Source: an uncultured Rhodospirillaceae bacterium
GTDB taxonomy: Bacteria > Pseudomonadota > Alphaproteobacteria > Rhodospirillales > Magnetospirillaceae
Direction: 5' to 3'
DNA: 64,000 bases
Assembly (NCBI GenBank): GCA_937887565.1
Contig: CALABS010000074.1
Span: 71,022-135,021 of the forward strand
The notes beneath the pieces were generated by a model, which had not been told where the DNA came from, ran no database searches, and saw only the letters and a program-made list of their open reading frames with translations. Shown piece after piece: positions 17,015 to 24,694 of this stretch; the stretch's first letter is position 1; each line of letters opens with the position of its first letter. Position numbers and translations under genes: made by a program.

Positions 17015-17734
17015 GGTGCTCGTCCTTCCTCGCGTCCGTCCTCCACGTCGGTGCCGCCACCCTGCCACACCGGCCGTCGAAGTGACGCAACGGGCGCGAG
17101 CACCCCCTGCAGGAAGGCGGTTTACAGGTTTGCAGCACTCCATTAATTATTGGTTGATCGAGTGCACGAAGATATAGACCTAGACTTCAGATAGATATGA
17201 GGCAGAAATTTCATCCTCGATGGAAGATGCCAGAGTCTTAACCTTTAAAGAACTTAAAATTGTTGATATTTGAACTTCCTCAGTTGGAAGATCCTGGGTG
17301 GGTGGGGAGCCCCGGTGAGGAAGTGGCGACCCAGGCGCGGCAGCGCGAACCGTCCCCTTTGCCGAGCATCCATGCCAAGAACAGCTTTCTGAGGTCAGGA
17401 AAGCGTCCGAGCGATTGCTCGCCTACCCAGGGTCACGATCGCGTAAGGTGGCAAGCGGTCAGGGGGATCACCTTGCAAGTAAGGCAAGAAGAAGCAGTAA
17501 AGGGCTACACCGACCTCGCCCCCTCAATCGCTCACATGCGCAAATTAGAACTCAAAGGCGTGCAGCGGTAAGGAGGCTGCCGACAGCTTGGGGAGAGCCT
17601 CTGGCGGACAGGCGTGTCCGCCGGGGAAGATGGCTGCAAGAACGAGAACCGCTTTCAGACCTTGGAACTCTGCACTTTTCAGGTCGTTTCACAAAAGAGA
17701 ATTGATCTTCGTAAAGGAAGCGCGGGTGCCAGTA
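17015..17734. other. Gene-free, locally AT-rich stretch
   Basis: About 720 bases between the FseA-like gene and the Rieske gene. Bases 17145-17290 are clearly AT-rich (for example TTAATTATTGGTTGATCG), unlike the surroundings, and could be a promoter cluster or an old element boundary. No attachment-site repeat or tRNA was seen. Reading frames present lack domains. Confidence 0.5.
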
Positions 17735-18295
17735 ATGCACGGCGGCCTCCACAACAGTGACGAAGGGAAATCGCAAGCCGCGACCCGGCGTGACTTCCTC
17801 GTCCTCGCCACCACCTGCACGGCGGCTCTCGGCACCGCACTCGGCCTATGGCCGTTCATCGACAGCATGAACCCGGCACAAGACATCCTGGCGACGGCGG
17901 AAACCGAAGTCGATCTTTCGCCGATTGCGGTGGGGCAGCGGATCACAGTCAAGTGGCAAGGCAAGCCAGTGTTTATCGCTCACCGGACCGTGGACGAAAT
18001 TCGGCGGGTGAAGGCCGATGATCGAGCCCGCCTCATCGACCCCGAACGCGACGATGTGCGTGTGCAGAATCCGGAGTGGCTGATCGTCGTCGGCGTCTGC
18101 ACCCATCTGGGATGCATTCCGTTGGGGCAGAAGGCAAGCGACCCCAAGGGTGCGTTCGGGGGCTGGTTCTGCCCCTGCCATGGCTCCGTTTACGACGCTT
18201 CTGGCCGCGTGCGCAGGGGGCCCGCTCCAAGAAATCTTGTCGTGCCGCCCTATGTGTTCACGGGCAGCGATATCGTTGTGATCGGTCGGAAGTGA
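17735..18295 (+). CDS. petA: Rieske [2Fe-2S] protein (ubiquinol-cytochrome c reductase type)
   Basis: 186 residues. A twin-arginine signal-anchor (TRRDFLVLATTCTAALGTAL) near residue 18-38, then the Rieske cluster motifs CTHLGCIP (about 122-129) and CPCHGS (about 147-152) with a closing PRNLVVPPY box. Normally part of cytochrome bc1 with PetB and PetC, but neither is adjacent. A start at 17735 is chosen because it yields the normal length and N-terminus; an in-frame GTG just upstream is possible. Confidence 0.88.
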   Translation: MHGGLHNSDEGKSQAATRRDFLVLATTCTAALGTALGLWPFIDSMNPAQDILATAETEVDLSPIAVGQRITVKWQGKPVFIAHRTVDEIRRVKADDRARLIDPERDDVRVQNPEWLIVVGVCTHLGCIPLGQKASDPKGAFGGWFCPCHGSVYDASGRVRRGPAPRNLVVPPYVFTGSDIVVIGRK

Positions 18296-18317
18296 GACGA
18301 GAAGGAGCCTCGCACGC

Positions 18318-18542
18318 ATGCACCCCCGCACCGATGCCATGGTGAACGGTGCCTTGGTCGGCATCGGCACGCTCGGGATCGTGGACAATATCGTCGTTCA
18401 TTGGCTGTGGCAGCTTCACCGCGCCGTGCCGGGGGCGCATGCCCTCGGCGTTGAAATCACGCTTGTGGTTGCCAGCGCCGGCTTGGTGGCCCTGGGCATC
18501 TGGTGCGAACGTCGAGCACGACTTGCCCAGCCTCGCATTTAG
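18318..18542 (+). CDS. Small DUF2243-like membrane protein
   Basis: 74 residues with two predicted helices (ALVGIGTLGIVDNIVVHWL and ITLVVASAGLVALGIW) joined by LHRAVPGAHAL. The helix 1 pattern GxxDNIVxHxLxQxH-like is seen in DUF2243 proteins, which are longer, so this may be a half-length relative. AAGGAG lies 11 bases upstream. It follows petA by 22 bases and may be co-transcribed. Confidence 0.6.
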   Translation: MHPRTDAMVNGALVGIGTLGIVDNIVVHWLWQLHRAVPGAHALGVEITLVVASAGLVALGIWCERRARLAQPRI

Positions 18543-18645
18543 GCAAACCTATGCGGCCCGAAGGGCCCACAACCTCGGCGAACTTGGAACCGGCCGCCTT
18601 CCCCCGAGTTTACCTGACGCAACCGCGCAGCGTGCGAGGGAAAGG

Positions 18646-21168
18646 GTGGCGGAACCCAAGGGCACGATCATTGTCACCGGCAGCAGCGGATTCATCGGAC
18701 GAGCCATCGTCGAACGGCTCGCTGGCGACTATGCCGTGGTCGGTTTCGACGTCCATCCACCCAAGGCCCTGCCGCCGGCCGCCACCTTCGAGTCGGTCAA
18801 TCTCACCTCGGATGAGAGCGTCCGCGACGCCCTGGCCCGAGTGCGGCAACACCATGGAGACAACCTCACGTCGGTCATCCACCTCGCCGCCTATTTCGAC
18901 CTCACCGGCAAGCCCAATCCGTTGTACGAGGACATCACGGTGCGCGGCACCGGCCGGCTGCTGCGGGAGTTGCGGTCGTTCAAGGTCGAGCAGTTCGTGT
19001 TCGCCAGCACCATGCTGGTCCATGCGGCCGCCAAGCCTGGTGAGGCAATCAGCGAGGATCGGCCGCTGGATGCCAAGTTGCCCTATCGCGCGTCAAAGAT
19101 CGCGGCGGAGGGACTGATCCATCGGGAACGGGGAATCACCCCGGTCGTTACCCTGCGCGCTGCCGGCGTGTTCGACGACATGTGCCGCAACGCCTTCCTC
19201 GCCCACCAGATCGCCCGCATCCGCGAACGCTCGCTGCGCGGGCGCGTCTATCCCGGCGACCTGCGCACCGGCCAGTCCTTCCTGCACCTCGACGACCTGG
19301 TGGATGCCATCGCCCGGCTGGTGGAGCGCCGCCACGCGCTGCCGCCCGAACTGCCGCTACTGGTCGGCGATCCGGAGGCCACGGGCTACGGCGAGCTGCA
19401 ACGGGAGATCAGCCGGCTGATCCACGGCGAGGACTGGGAGACTTGGGAGATGCCGAAGCCGCTGGCCAAGGCCGGCGCCTGGGTGGAGACCGAGTTGCTG
19501 GGCGAGGATCCGTTCATCCGGCCGTGGATGGTGGACATCGCCGACGACCATTACGCCCTCGACATCACCCGCGCCCGCAGCCTGCTCGGCTGGGAGCCTA
19601 AGCGCCCGCTGCGCGCCACGTTGCCGACAATGATCGAGGCGCTCAAGGCCGATCCCGTCGGCTGGTACAGGGCCAACAAGCTGGACACCGCCAAGGTGGC
19701 GGCAACCGCACCCCGCCACGAGGCGACGCACGGCCCTGCCCATGACGAGGCAATGGCGCACCACATGGCCGGCATGGCCTCCATGCACTGGTCCATGCTG
19801 TGGGTGCATTTCCTGGTGATTGCCCTCGGGCTCTGGCTGCTGACCAGCCCGTTCCAGTTCGCCCTGTTCACCCCGGCGGCGGCGCAGACTGCCCGCGACA
19901 TTACCGCGGAGCGCGGCCTGTGGGATGCCGGCCTCCGCAATGCGCTGACCGGCTGGAGCGACATCGCCAGCGGCCTGTTGCTCGTCCTCTTCGGCAGCCT
20001 GTCGCTGTCGCCGCGATGGGCCTGGGCGCAATGGGGGACCACGGCCGTCGGGTTGTGGCTGCTGTTCGCGCCGCTCGTTTTCTGGACCCCGAGCGCGGCG
20101 GCCTATGCCAACGACACCGCCATCGGCGCGCTGGCCATCGCCTTCTCGGTGCTGGTGCCGATGATGCCGGGCATGAGTCACGAGGGCATGATGGACCCGT
20201 CCACCATCCCCGCCGGCTGGACCTATTCGCCGTCGAGCTGGCTCCAGCGCCTGCCCATCATCGCCCTGGGGCTGGTCGGCTTCTTGATCGCCCGCTATCT
20301 GGCGGCCTACCAGATGGGGCACATCGAGGCGGTGTGGGAGCCGTTCTTCGCCGGTGAGGCGGGCAAGAACGGCACCGAGCACATCATCACCTCCGACGTT
20401 TCCAAAGCCTGGCCGATCGCCGATGCCGGGCTGGGCGCCACCAGCTACATGCTGGAGGTTCTGATGGGGGCCATGGGCACGGTCACCCGCTGGCGCACCA
20501 TGCCGTGGATGGTGACCTTCTTCTTCGTCCTGGTGGTGCCGCTGGGCGGGGTGTCCATCTTCTTCATCATCATCCAGCCGATCATGATCGGCACCTATTG
20601 CACCCTCTGCCTGATCGCCGCCTTCGCCATGCTGCTGATGATTCCGCTGGCGCTGGACGAGGTGGTGGCCATGGCCCAGTACATGCGCCGGGCGGTGCGC
20701 GACGACCGCCCGTTCCTGCGCACCTTCCTCCAGGGCGGACCGGATCCGGTCGGCCAGACCGGGCAAGAGGCCGGCTTCGATGCGCCATTGGGGACACAGG
20801 TGGCGACGGCAGTGCGGGGCGTCACCATGCCATGGACGCTGCTAGCAAGCTCGGTGTTGGGGGTGTGGCTGATGTTCTCCCGCGTCGTTTTCGACGCAGA
20901 AGGAGCGGTCGCCGACAGCGACCATCTGGTCGGTGCGCTGGTCCTCACCGTGGCGGTTTCCGCCATGGCCGAGGTGGCGAGGCCCCTGCGGTTCGTCAAT
21001 CTCCTGTTCGGCCTGTGGCTGGTCGCTGCACCCTGGCTCCTCGCCGGCGCCGGCATCGCCGCCGCGTGGAACGACGTGGTCTGCGGCCTGGTGATCGCCG
21101 GCCTCAGCCTGCCGCGGGGTCGGCGGAGCGCGGAGCATTACGGCGCCTGGGACCGCTACGTGGTCTGA
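18646..21168 (+). CDS. NAD-dependent epimerase / SPW membrane / VKOR-like fusion
   Basis: 840 residues from a GTG preceded by GAGGGAAAG. Residues 5-330 form an extended SDR epimerase with IIVTGSSGFIGRAI and the YRASK active-site pair. A histidine-rich linker (about 370-385) leads to SPW-type membrane repeats, and residues 590-690 carry a VKOR-like bundle whose CTLC pair (about 651-654) sits at a helix end. A second SPW-like block closes the protein. VKOR domains oxidise thiols using quinone; why one is joined to a sugar-type epimerase is unknown. About ten helices place most of it in the inner membrane. Confidence 0.82.
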   Translation: MAEPKGTIIVTGSSGFIGRAIVERLAGDYAVVGFDVHPPKALPPAATFESVNLTSDESVRDALARVRQHHGDNLTSVIHLAAYFDLTGKPNPLYEDITVRGTGRLLRELRSFKVEQFVFASTMLVHAAAKPGEAISEDRPLDAKLPYRASKIAAEGLIHRERGITPVVTLRAAGVFDDMCRNAFLAHQIARIRERSLRGRVYPGDLRTGQSFLHLDDLVDAIARLVERRHALPPELPLLVGDPEATGYGELQREISRLIHGEDWETWEMPKPLAKAGAWVETELLGEDPFIRPWMVDIADDHYALDITRARSLLGWEPKRPLRATLPTMIEALKADPVGWYRANKLDTAKVAATAPRHEATHGPAHDEAMAHHMAGMASMHWSMLWVHFLVIALGLWLLTSPFQFALFTPAAAQTARDITAERGLWDAGLRNALTGWSDIASGLLLVLFGSLSLSPRWAWAQWGTTAVGLWLLFAPLVFWTPSAAAYANDTAIGALAIAFSVLVPMMPGMSHEGMMDPSTIPAGWTYSPSSWLQRLPIIALGLVGFLIARYLAAYQMGHIEAVWEPFFAGEAGKNGTEHIITSDVSKAWPIADAGLGATSYMLEVLMGAMGTVTRWRTMPWMVTFFFVLVVPLGGVSIFFIIIQPIMIGTYCTLCLIAAFAMLLMIPLALDEVVAMAQYMRRAVRDDRPFLRTFLQGGPDPVGQTGQEAGFDAPLGTQVATAVRGVTMPWTLLASSVLGVWLMFSRVVFDAEGAVADSDHLVGALVLTVAVSAMAEVARPLRFVNLLFGLWLVAAPWLLAGAGIAAAWNDVVCGLVIAGLSLPRGRRSAEHYGAWDRYVV

Positions 21169-21216
21169 CGGACTCCCAGGTTTTGCGGGCAACAGGATCA
21201 AATCGGAGGCCGTCGG

Positions 21217-21414
21217 ATGGCCGAACGGAAGGTCGTCGTCATCACCGCCAACCTGTACCACCCCGTCGCTCACCTGCACAGGCTGCATGGCTCCTTCGAC
21301 CGGGAAGCACGCCATCGCTCCTGGCAGATAGAGCTGATGAGGCACCGTTCGCTGGCCGCCGTCGTCCTCGTCGCCTGTAGTCTTGCCGCAGTGGTGGCAT
21401 GGGGGTTGCGGTGA
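21217..21414 (+). CDS. Small single-pass membrane protein, unknown
   Basis: 65 residues. A polar first half (MAERKVVVITANLYHPVAHL) and a C-terminal helix (SLAAVVLVACSLAAVVAWGL). GGAGG stands eight bases before the ATG. It lies 48 bases after the epimerase-VKOR fusion on the same strand, so co-transcription is likely. No family recognised. Confidence 0.5.
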   Translation: MAERKVVVITANLYHPVAHLHRLHGSFDREARHRSWQIELMRHRSLAAVVLVACSLAAVVAWGLR

Positions 21415-21422
21415 CCTCGGCC

Positions 21423-23231
21423 CTATACCGCGGGTTGGCCCTGCGACCGCTCGTGTGCCGGCCCGCGCCAGGTCGCCAGATTGTGGGCGGTGTTGATCAA
21501 GGCGACGTGCGAGAACGCCTGCGGGAAATTACCTAGTTGCCGGCCGGTCACGGTATCATATTCCTCGGCCAGCAGGCCAACGTCGTTGCGCAACGCCAGC
21601 AGGCGCTCGAACAGGGCCAGCGCCTCGTCGCGCCTTCCGCTCATGACCAGGACGTCGGCGTACCAGAACGAACAGGCGAGGAATGCGCCTTCGCCTGGTG
21701 GCAGGCCGTCGACGTCGGGGGAGTTGCGGTAGCGGCGCACCAGCCCGTCCTCCATTAGCCGGCGTTCGATGGCGCGCACGGTTCCCTGGACCCGGGGATC
21801 CTGGCAAGGTAGGAAGCCCACGAGCGGAATCATGAGCAGCGACGCATCCGGATCCTTGGCGCCGTAATATTGGACGAAAGTGTCCTGGCCATGGTCGTAG
21901 CCATGGCGGCACACATCGGCATGGATGTGGGCGCGAAGGTCCCGCCAGCGGTCGAAATCGAGGGGAAGCCGATAGCGTTCCGCGTCCTTGACCATGCGGT
22001 CGATGGCCAGCCAGGCCATGACCTTGGAATGGGTGAAATGGCGTCGCGGCCCGCGAACCTCCCACAGACCCTCATCGGGTTGGCACCAGACCGATTCGAT
22101 GCAGTCGAGGAATGCCTGGTGCAGGCTCCACACCTCTTCGAGAGGCTCGATGCCGTGGGCACGCGCCGCATGAAGGACGTCCATAATCTCGCCGAACACA
22201 TCGATCTGGAGCTGGCTGCGGGCCAGGTTGCCGACACGGACAGGGTGGCTGCCTTCATATCCCGGCAGCCAGGGCACGTCCCATTCGGGTAGGCGGGGTT
22301 CACCGGCCAAGCCGTAGACAGACTGCACCTGCTCCGGGTGGCTGGCCGTCGCGCGCAGCAGCCATTCGCGCCACGCGACTGCTTCGTCGCGGTAGCCGGA
22401 ATTCATCAGCGCATAGAGGGTGAAGGTGGCGTCCCTGAGCCAGCAGTAGCGGTAGTCCCAGTTGCGGATTCCTCCCGGCTGCTCGGGCAGCGAGGTGGTG
22501 GCGGCAGCGACGATGCCGCCGGTGGGGCTGTAGGTCAGCGCCTTCAGCGTGATGAGCGATCGCTCGACCGCGTCATGCCATTCCCCGGGGGCATGACAGC
22601 GCGACGACCATCGGCGCCACCAATTCTCCGTCTCGTCGAGCGCCCTGATGGGGTCCAGCGTGCGCGGCCGCACGCGATGCGACGGGTGCCATTCGACGCT
22701 GAATGCCAGTTGCTGGCCGGCCGCGACGCTGAACTCAGTGATGGCCCGCCGGCTGTCAGCATCGATGGGCACCGGCGCGTCGAAATGAACGGCATCGGGT
22801 CCGGCGACGGCCACCATCGCGCCGTCGTGGCGGCGAACCCAAGGAACCACCCGACCATAGTCAAAGCGGATGGCCAACTCCGACTTGAACCGAGTGGTCC
22901 CCTCGACAGCACTGACGATGCGGACCAGATCAACTCGTTCGTCGGCGACCGAGATGGGCATGAAATCGGTGACGACGGCCACGCCATCCTCGGTCTCAAA
23001 GCGGGTGTCGAGGACCAGCGTGCCGGGCCGGTAGCGGCGGCTCACACCATGGATGCGGCCGATGGGGGCGATCTGCCACCGGCCATTGTCCGGCGTGCCG
23101 AGGAGAGCGGCAAAGCAGGCGGGAGCATCGAAGCGCGGCAGGCACAGCCAGTCCACCGAACCGTCCTTGCCGACCAGCGCTGCCGTGAAGGTATCACCGA
23201 TCAGAGCGTAGTCTTCGATCCGCTGGCTCAT
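21423..23231 (-). CDS. Glycoside hydrolase family 15 protein
   Basis: 602 residues, cytoplasmic (no signal peptide). The N-terminal beta-sandwich begins SQRIEDYALIGDTFTAALVG with DGSVDWLCLPRFD. The catalytic (alpha/alpha)6 barrel carries the GH15 landmark NWDYRYCWLRDATFTLYAL, a putative acid in LWEVRGPRRHFTHSK, and a second glutamate in GEGAFLACSFWYADVL. Relatives are glucoamylases or trehalases; substrate cannot be fixed. It converges with the preceding gene, ending nine bases away. Confidence 0.93.
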   Translation of the reverse strand: MSQRIEDYALIGDTFTAALVGKDGSVDWLCLPRFDAPACFAALLGTPDNGRWQIAPIGRIHGVSRRYRPGTLVLDTRFETEDGVAVVTDFMPISVADERVDLVRIVSAVEGTTRFKSELAIRFDYGRVVPWVRRHDGAMVAVAGPDAVHFDAPVPIDADSRRAITEFSVAAGQQLAFSVEWHPSHRVRPRTLDPIRALDETENWWRRWSSRCHAPGEWHDAVERSLITLKALTYSPTGGIVAAATTSLPEQPGGIRNWDYRYCWLRDATFTLYALMNSGYRDEAVAWREWLLRATASHPEQVQSVYGLAGEPRLPEWDVPWLPGYEGSHPVRVGNLARSQLQIDVFGEIMDVLHAARAHGIEPLEEVWSLHQAFLDCIESVWCQPDEGLWEVRGPRRHFTHSKVMAWLAIDRMVKDAERYRLPLDFDRWRDLRAHIHADVCRHGYDHGQDTFVQYYGAKDPDASLLMIPLVGFLPCQDPRVQGTVRAIERRLMEDGLVRRYRNSPDVDGLPPGEGAFLACSFWYADVLVMSGRRDEALALFERLLALRNDVGLLAEEYDTVTGRQLGNFPQAFSHVALINTAHNLATWRGPAHERSQGQPAV

Positions 23232-23304
23232 CCCGGCCTCACATGCGCCTCAAAACGATAGTGTGCGAACACCAGCCACTCACCGCGGTTTCAGCCACCT
23301 CCCG

Positions 23305-23439
23305 TTATTTGGGCCGGGGCGAGCGCAGGTACTTGATCAGAGCGGCAATCCCCAGGACAAGCAGAACCAGCACCAGAAGCCACAGCAGGCCGGCGCCGAG
23401 CATGCCCCACACCATGGTCTCGCCCATGTGATCCATCAT
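23305..23439 (-). CDS. 44-residue membrane peptide of copper clusters
   Basis: MMDHMGETMVWGMLGAG opens a single hydrophobic helix (LLWLLVLVLLVLGIAALIKYL) ending in a basic tail. GGAGG lies five bases before the ATG at 23439. Similar one-helix Met/His-start peptides accompany copper-handling operons; it follows a Met-rich protein and a cytochrome c on the same strand. A function is not known. Confidence 0.6.
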   Translation of the reverse strand: MMDHMGETMVWGMLGAGLLWLLVLVLLVLGIAALIKYLRSPRPK

Positions 23440-23496
23440 GATCGCCTCCTCGCCGGGAGGCGACCCCGCCTCCCGGGCAGTTCATTGGGACGTCAC

Positions 23497-23775
23497 TCAG
23501 CGGCTCTGCCCCTGAGGACGGGCGGGCGCCTGCGGCGCCTCGGAGGCGGCATGGTGCTGGACCATGCCCTTCATCATGGTGTTGCAGGTCTCCATCATCT
23601 CGGTCATCTGGGCCATCATCGGCATCATGCCCATCATCCCCATGCCGTCGCCCTGCCCCATCATCGGGCGGTCGGGTGCGGCGGGTCCGCCTTGACTCCC
23701 TTGGGCAAGGGCCGCTCCGGCCAGGCCGATGGTGGCCGCAACGGCAGCGATGGCGCTCAACGTGCTGATACGCAT
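23497..23775 (-). CDS. Met-rich periplasmic protein (copper cluster)
   Basis: 92 residues: a signal peptide (MRISTLSAIAAVAATIGLAG) then a methionine-dense stretch with repeats of MGMMGMMPMMAQM and the segment MMETCNTMMKGM. A paralogue with MMETCNVMMKQ lies at 59740-59982 in the second copper module. Methionine clusters bind Cu(I); copper buffering in the periplasm is inferred. Confidence 0.7.
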   Translation of the reverse strand: MRISTLSAIAAVAATIGLAGAALAQGSQGGPAAPDRPMMGQGDGMGMMGMMPMMAQMTEMMETCNTMMKGMVQHHAASEAPQAPARPQGQSR

Positions 23776-23801
23776 GGCAATTCTCCTTGGTCTGTGGTGG
23801 G

Positions 23802-24263
23802 TCATTTCCGGGCCGCCTCGGTGCGCCGCTGTTGCTCCTTGCGGATCTCGGGAGGCCAGGAACTCTTGATGTAGGCCAGCACCGCCCAGATCTGCTCGTC
23901 GGTGAGCGTGCCGCCGAAGGCCGGCATGTCGCTCTCGTAGCCGGGCGGGGCGTAAGCGGTGATCCCCTTCTTGACGATGCCGAACAGATCACCGTCGGGG
24001 TGGTGCCAGGTGTGCCCCTCGGCATCGTGCGGCGGGGCAGGCAGGCGGCTGTCGGGCTTGCGGCTCCGCCAGTCGGGCTGGCCTTCCAGCTTAGCGCCGT
24101 GGCACGAGGCGCAGTTATTCTCGTAGACCGCCTTGCCGAGCGCCACTTGCCGGGGATCGTCGGGATCGGCCTTCCCTGCCGGGTCGCCGAGCATCACGAC
24201 GGCCGCCGCGATGGCGGCGGTGCCAAGGGTGGCGACCACTGCGGCAATGGCAACCATCTTCAT
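23802..24263 (-). CDS. Class I cytochrome c, membrane-anchored or secreted
   Basis: 153 residues. N-terminal hydrophobic segment (VAIAAVVATLGTAAIAAAVVM), one haem motif CASCH near residue 51, and a distal ligand candidate in DMPAFGGTLTDEQI. The 25-residue insert GHTWHHPDGDLFGIVKKG is shared with the cytochrome at 57677-58117 (GHTWRHSDDELRHMIAKG). Found in copper resistance clusters of this group; the electron partner is unknown. Confidence 0.85.
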   Translation of the reverse strand: MKMVAIAAVVATLGTAAIAAAVVMLGDPAGKADPDDPRQVALGKAVYENNCASCHGAKLEGQPDWRSRKPDSRLPAPPHDAEGHTWHHPDGDLFGIVKKGITAYAPPGYESDMPAFGGTLTDEQIWAVLAYIKSSWPPEIRKEQQRRTEAARK

Positions 24264-24334
24264 CTGGCATTTCCTTCCTTGCTCGACAATGGGGAGCAAG
24301 CCGGCGCAGGGATCCACGCCGGCCCTCCCGCCAA

Positions 24335-24694
24335 TTACCCCTTGGGCTTCACGGCGGTGACCACGTAGCCGCCGGCGGCATCCTTGGTCAGGGTGAAATC
24401 GACCGCCTGGCCGGGTTTGACTGCAGCCAGATCGACGGTCTTGGCGGCATCGAACTCCATGGTCATGGCCGGCCAGCCGATGGAGGGAATAGCGTCGTGG
24501 GCGAGGTTGAGGCGGCGCTTGGTGGCGTCCACACCCTTGACCATCCCGGTGGCGGCAATCCCCTGGGATTGCCCGGCCATGGGCTTCATGTCCATGCCTT
24601 GCATCTTCATGTCCTTCATGTCCTGGGCAAGCGCCGGGGCGGCAGCCAGGCTGGCCAGCAGGGCGACGGTCAGGGAGAGATTGGACAGGGTCAT
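24335..24694 (-). CDS. cusF: CusF-type periplasmic copper/silver chaperone
   Basis: 119 residues. Signal peptide ending ALAQ, a Met-rich linker (DMKDMKMQGMDMKPM), then the CusF beta-barrel with LNLAHDAIPSIGWPAMTMEF, whose His, Trp and two Met residues match the Cu(I) site of CusF. It feeds Cu/Ag to the CusBA pump. The ATG overlaps the cusA stop by four bases. A second CusF-like domain is fused to CusB. Confidence 0.9.
   Translation of the reverse strand: MTLSNLSLTVALLASLAAAPALAQDMKDMKMQGMDMKPMAGQSQGIAATGMVKGVDATKRRLNLAHDAIPSIGWPAMTMEFDAAKTVDLAAVKPGQAVDFTLTKDAAGGYVVTAVKPKG

Noticed and set aside
17145..17290. AT-rich segment considered as a replication origin or attachment site
   Set aside because: No iterons, DnaA boxes, tRNA end or direct repeat pair were found, so it is recorded only as AT-rich.
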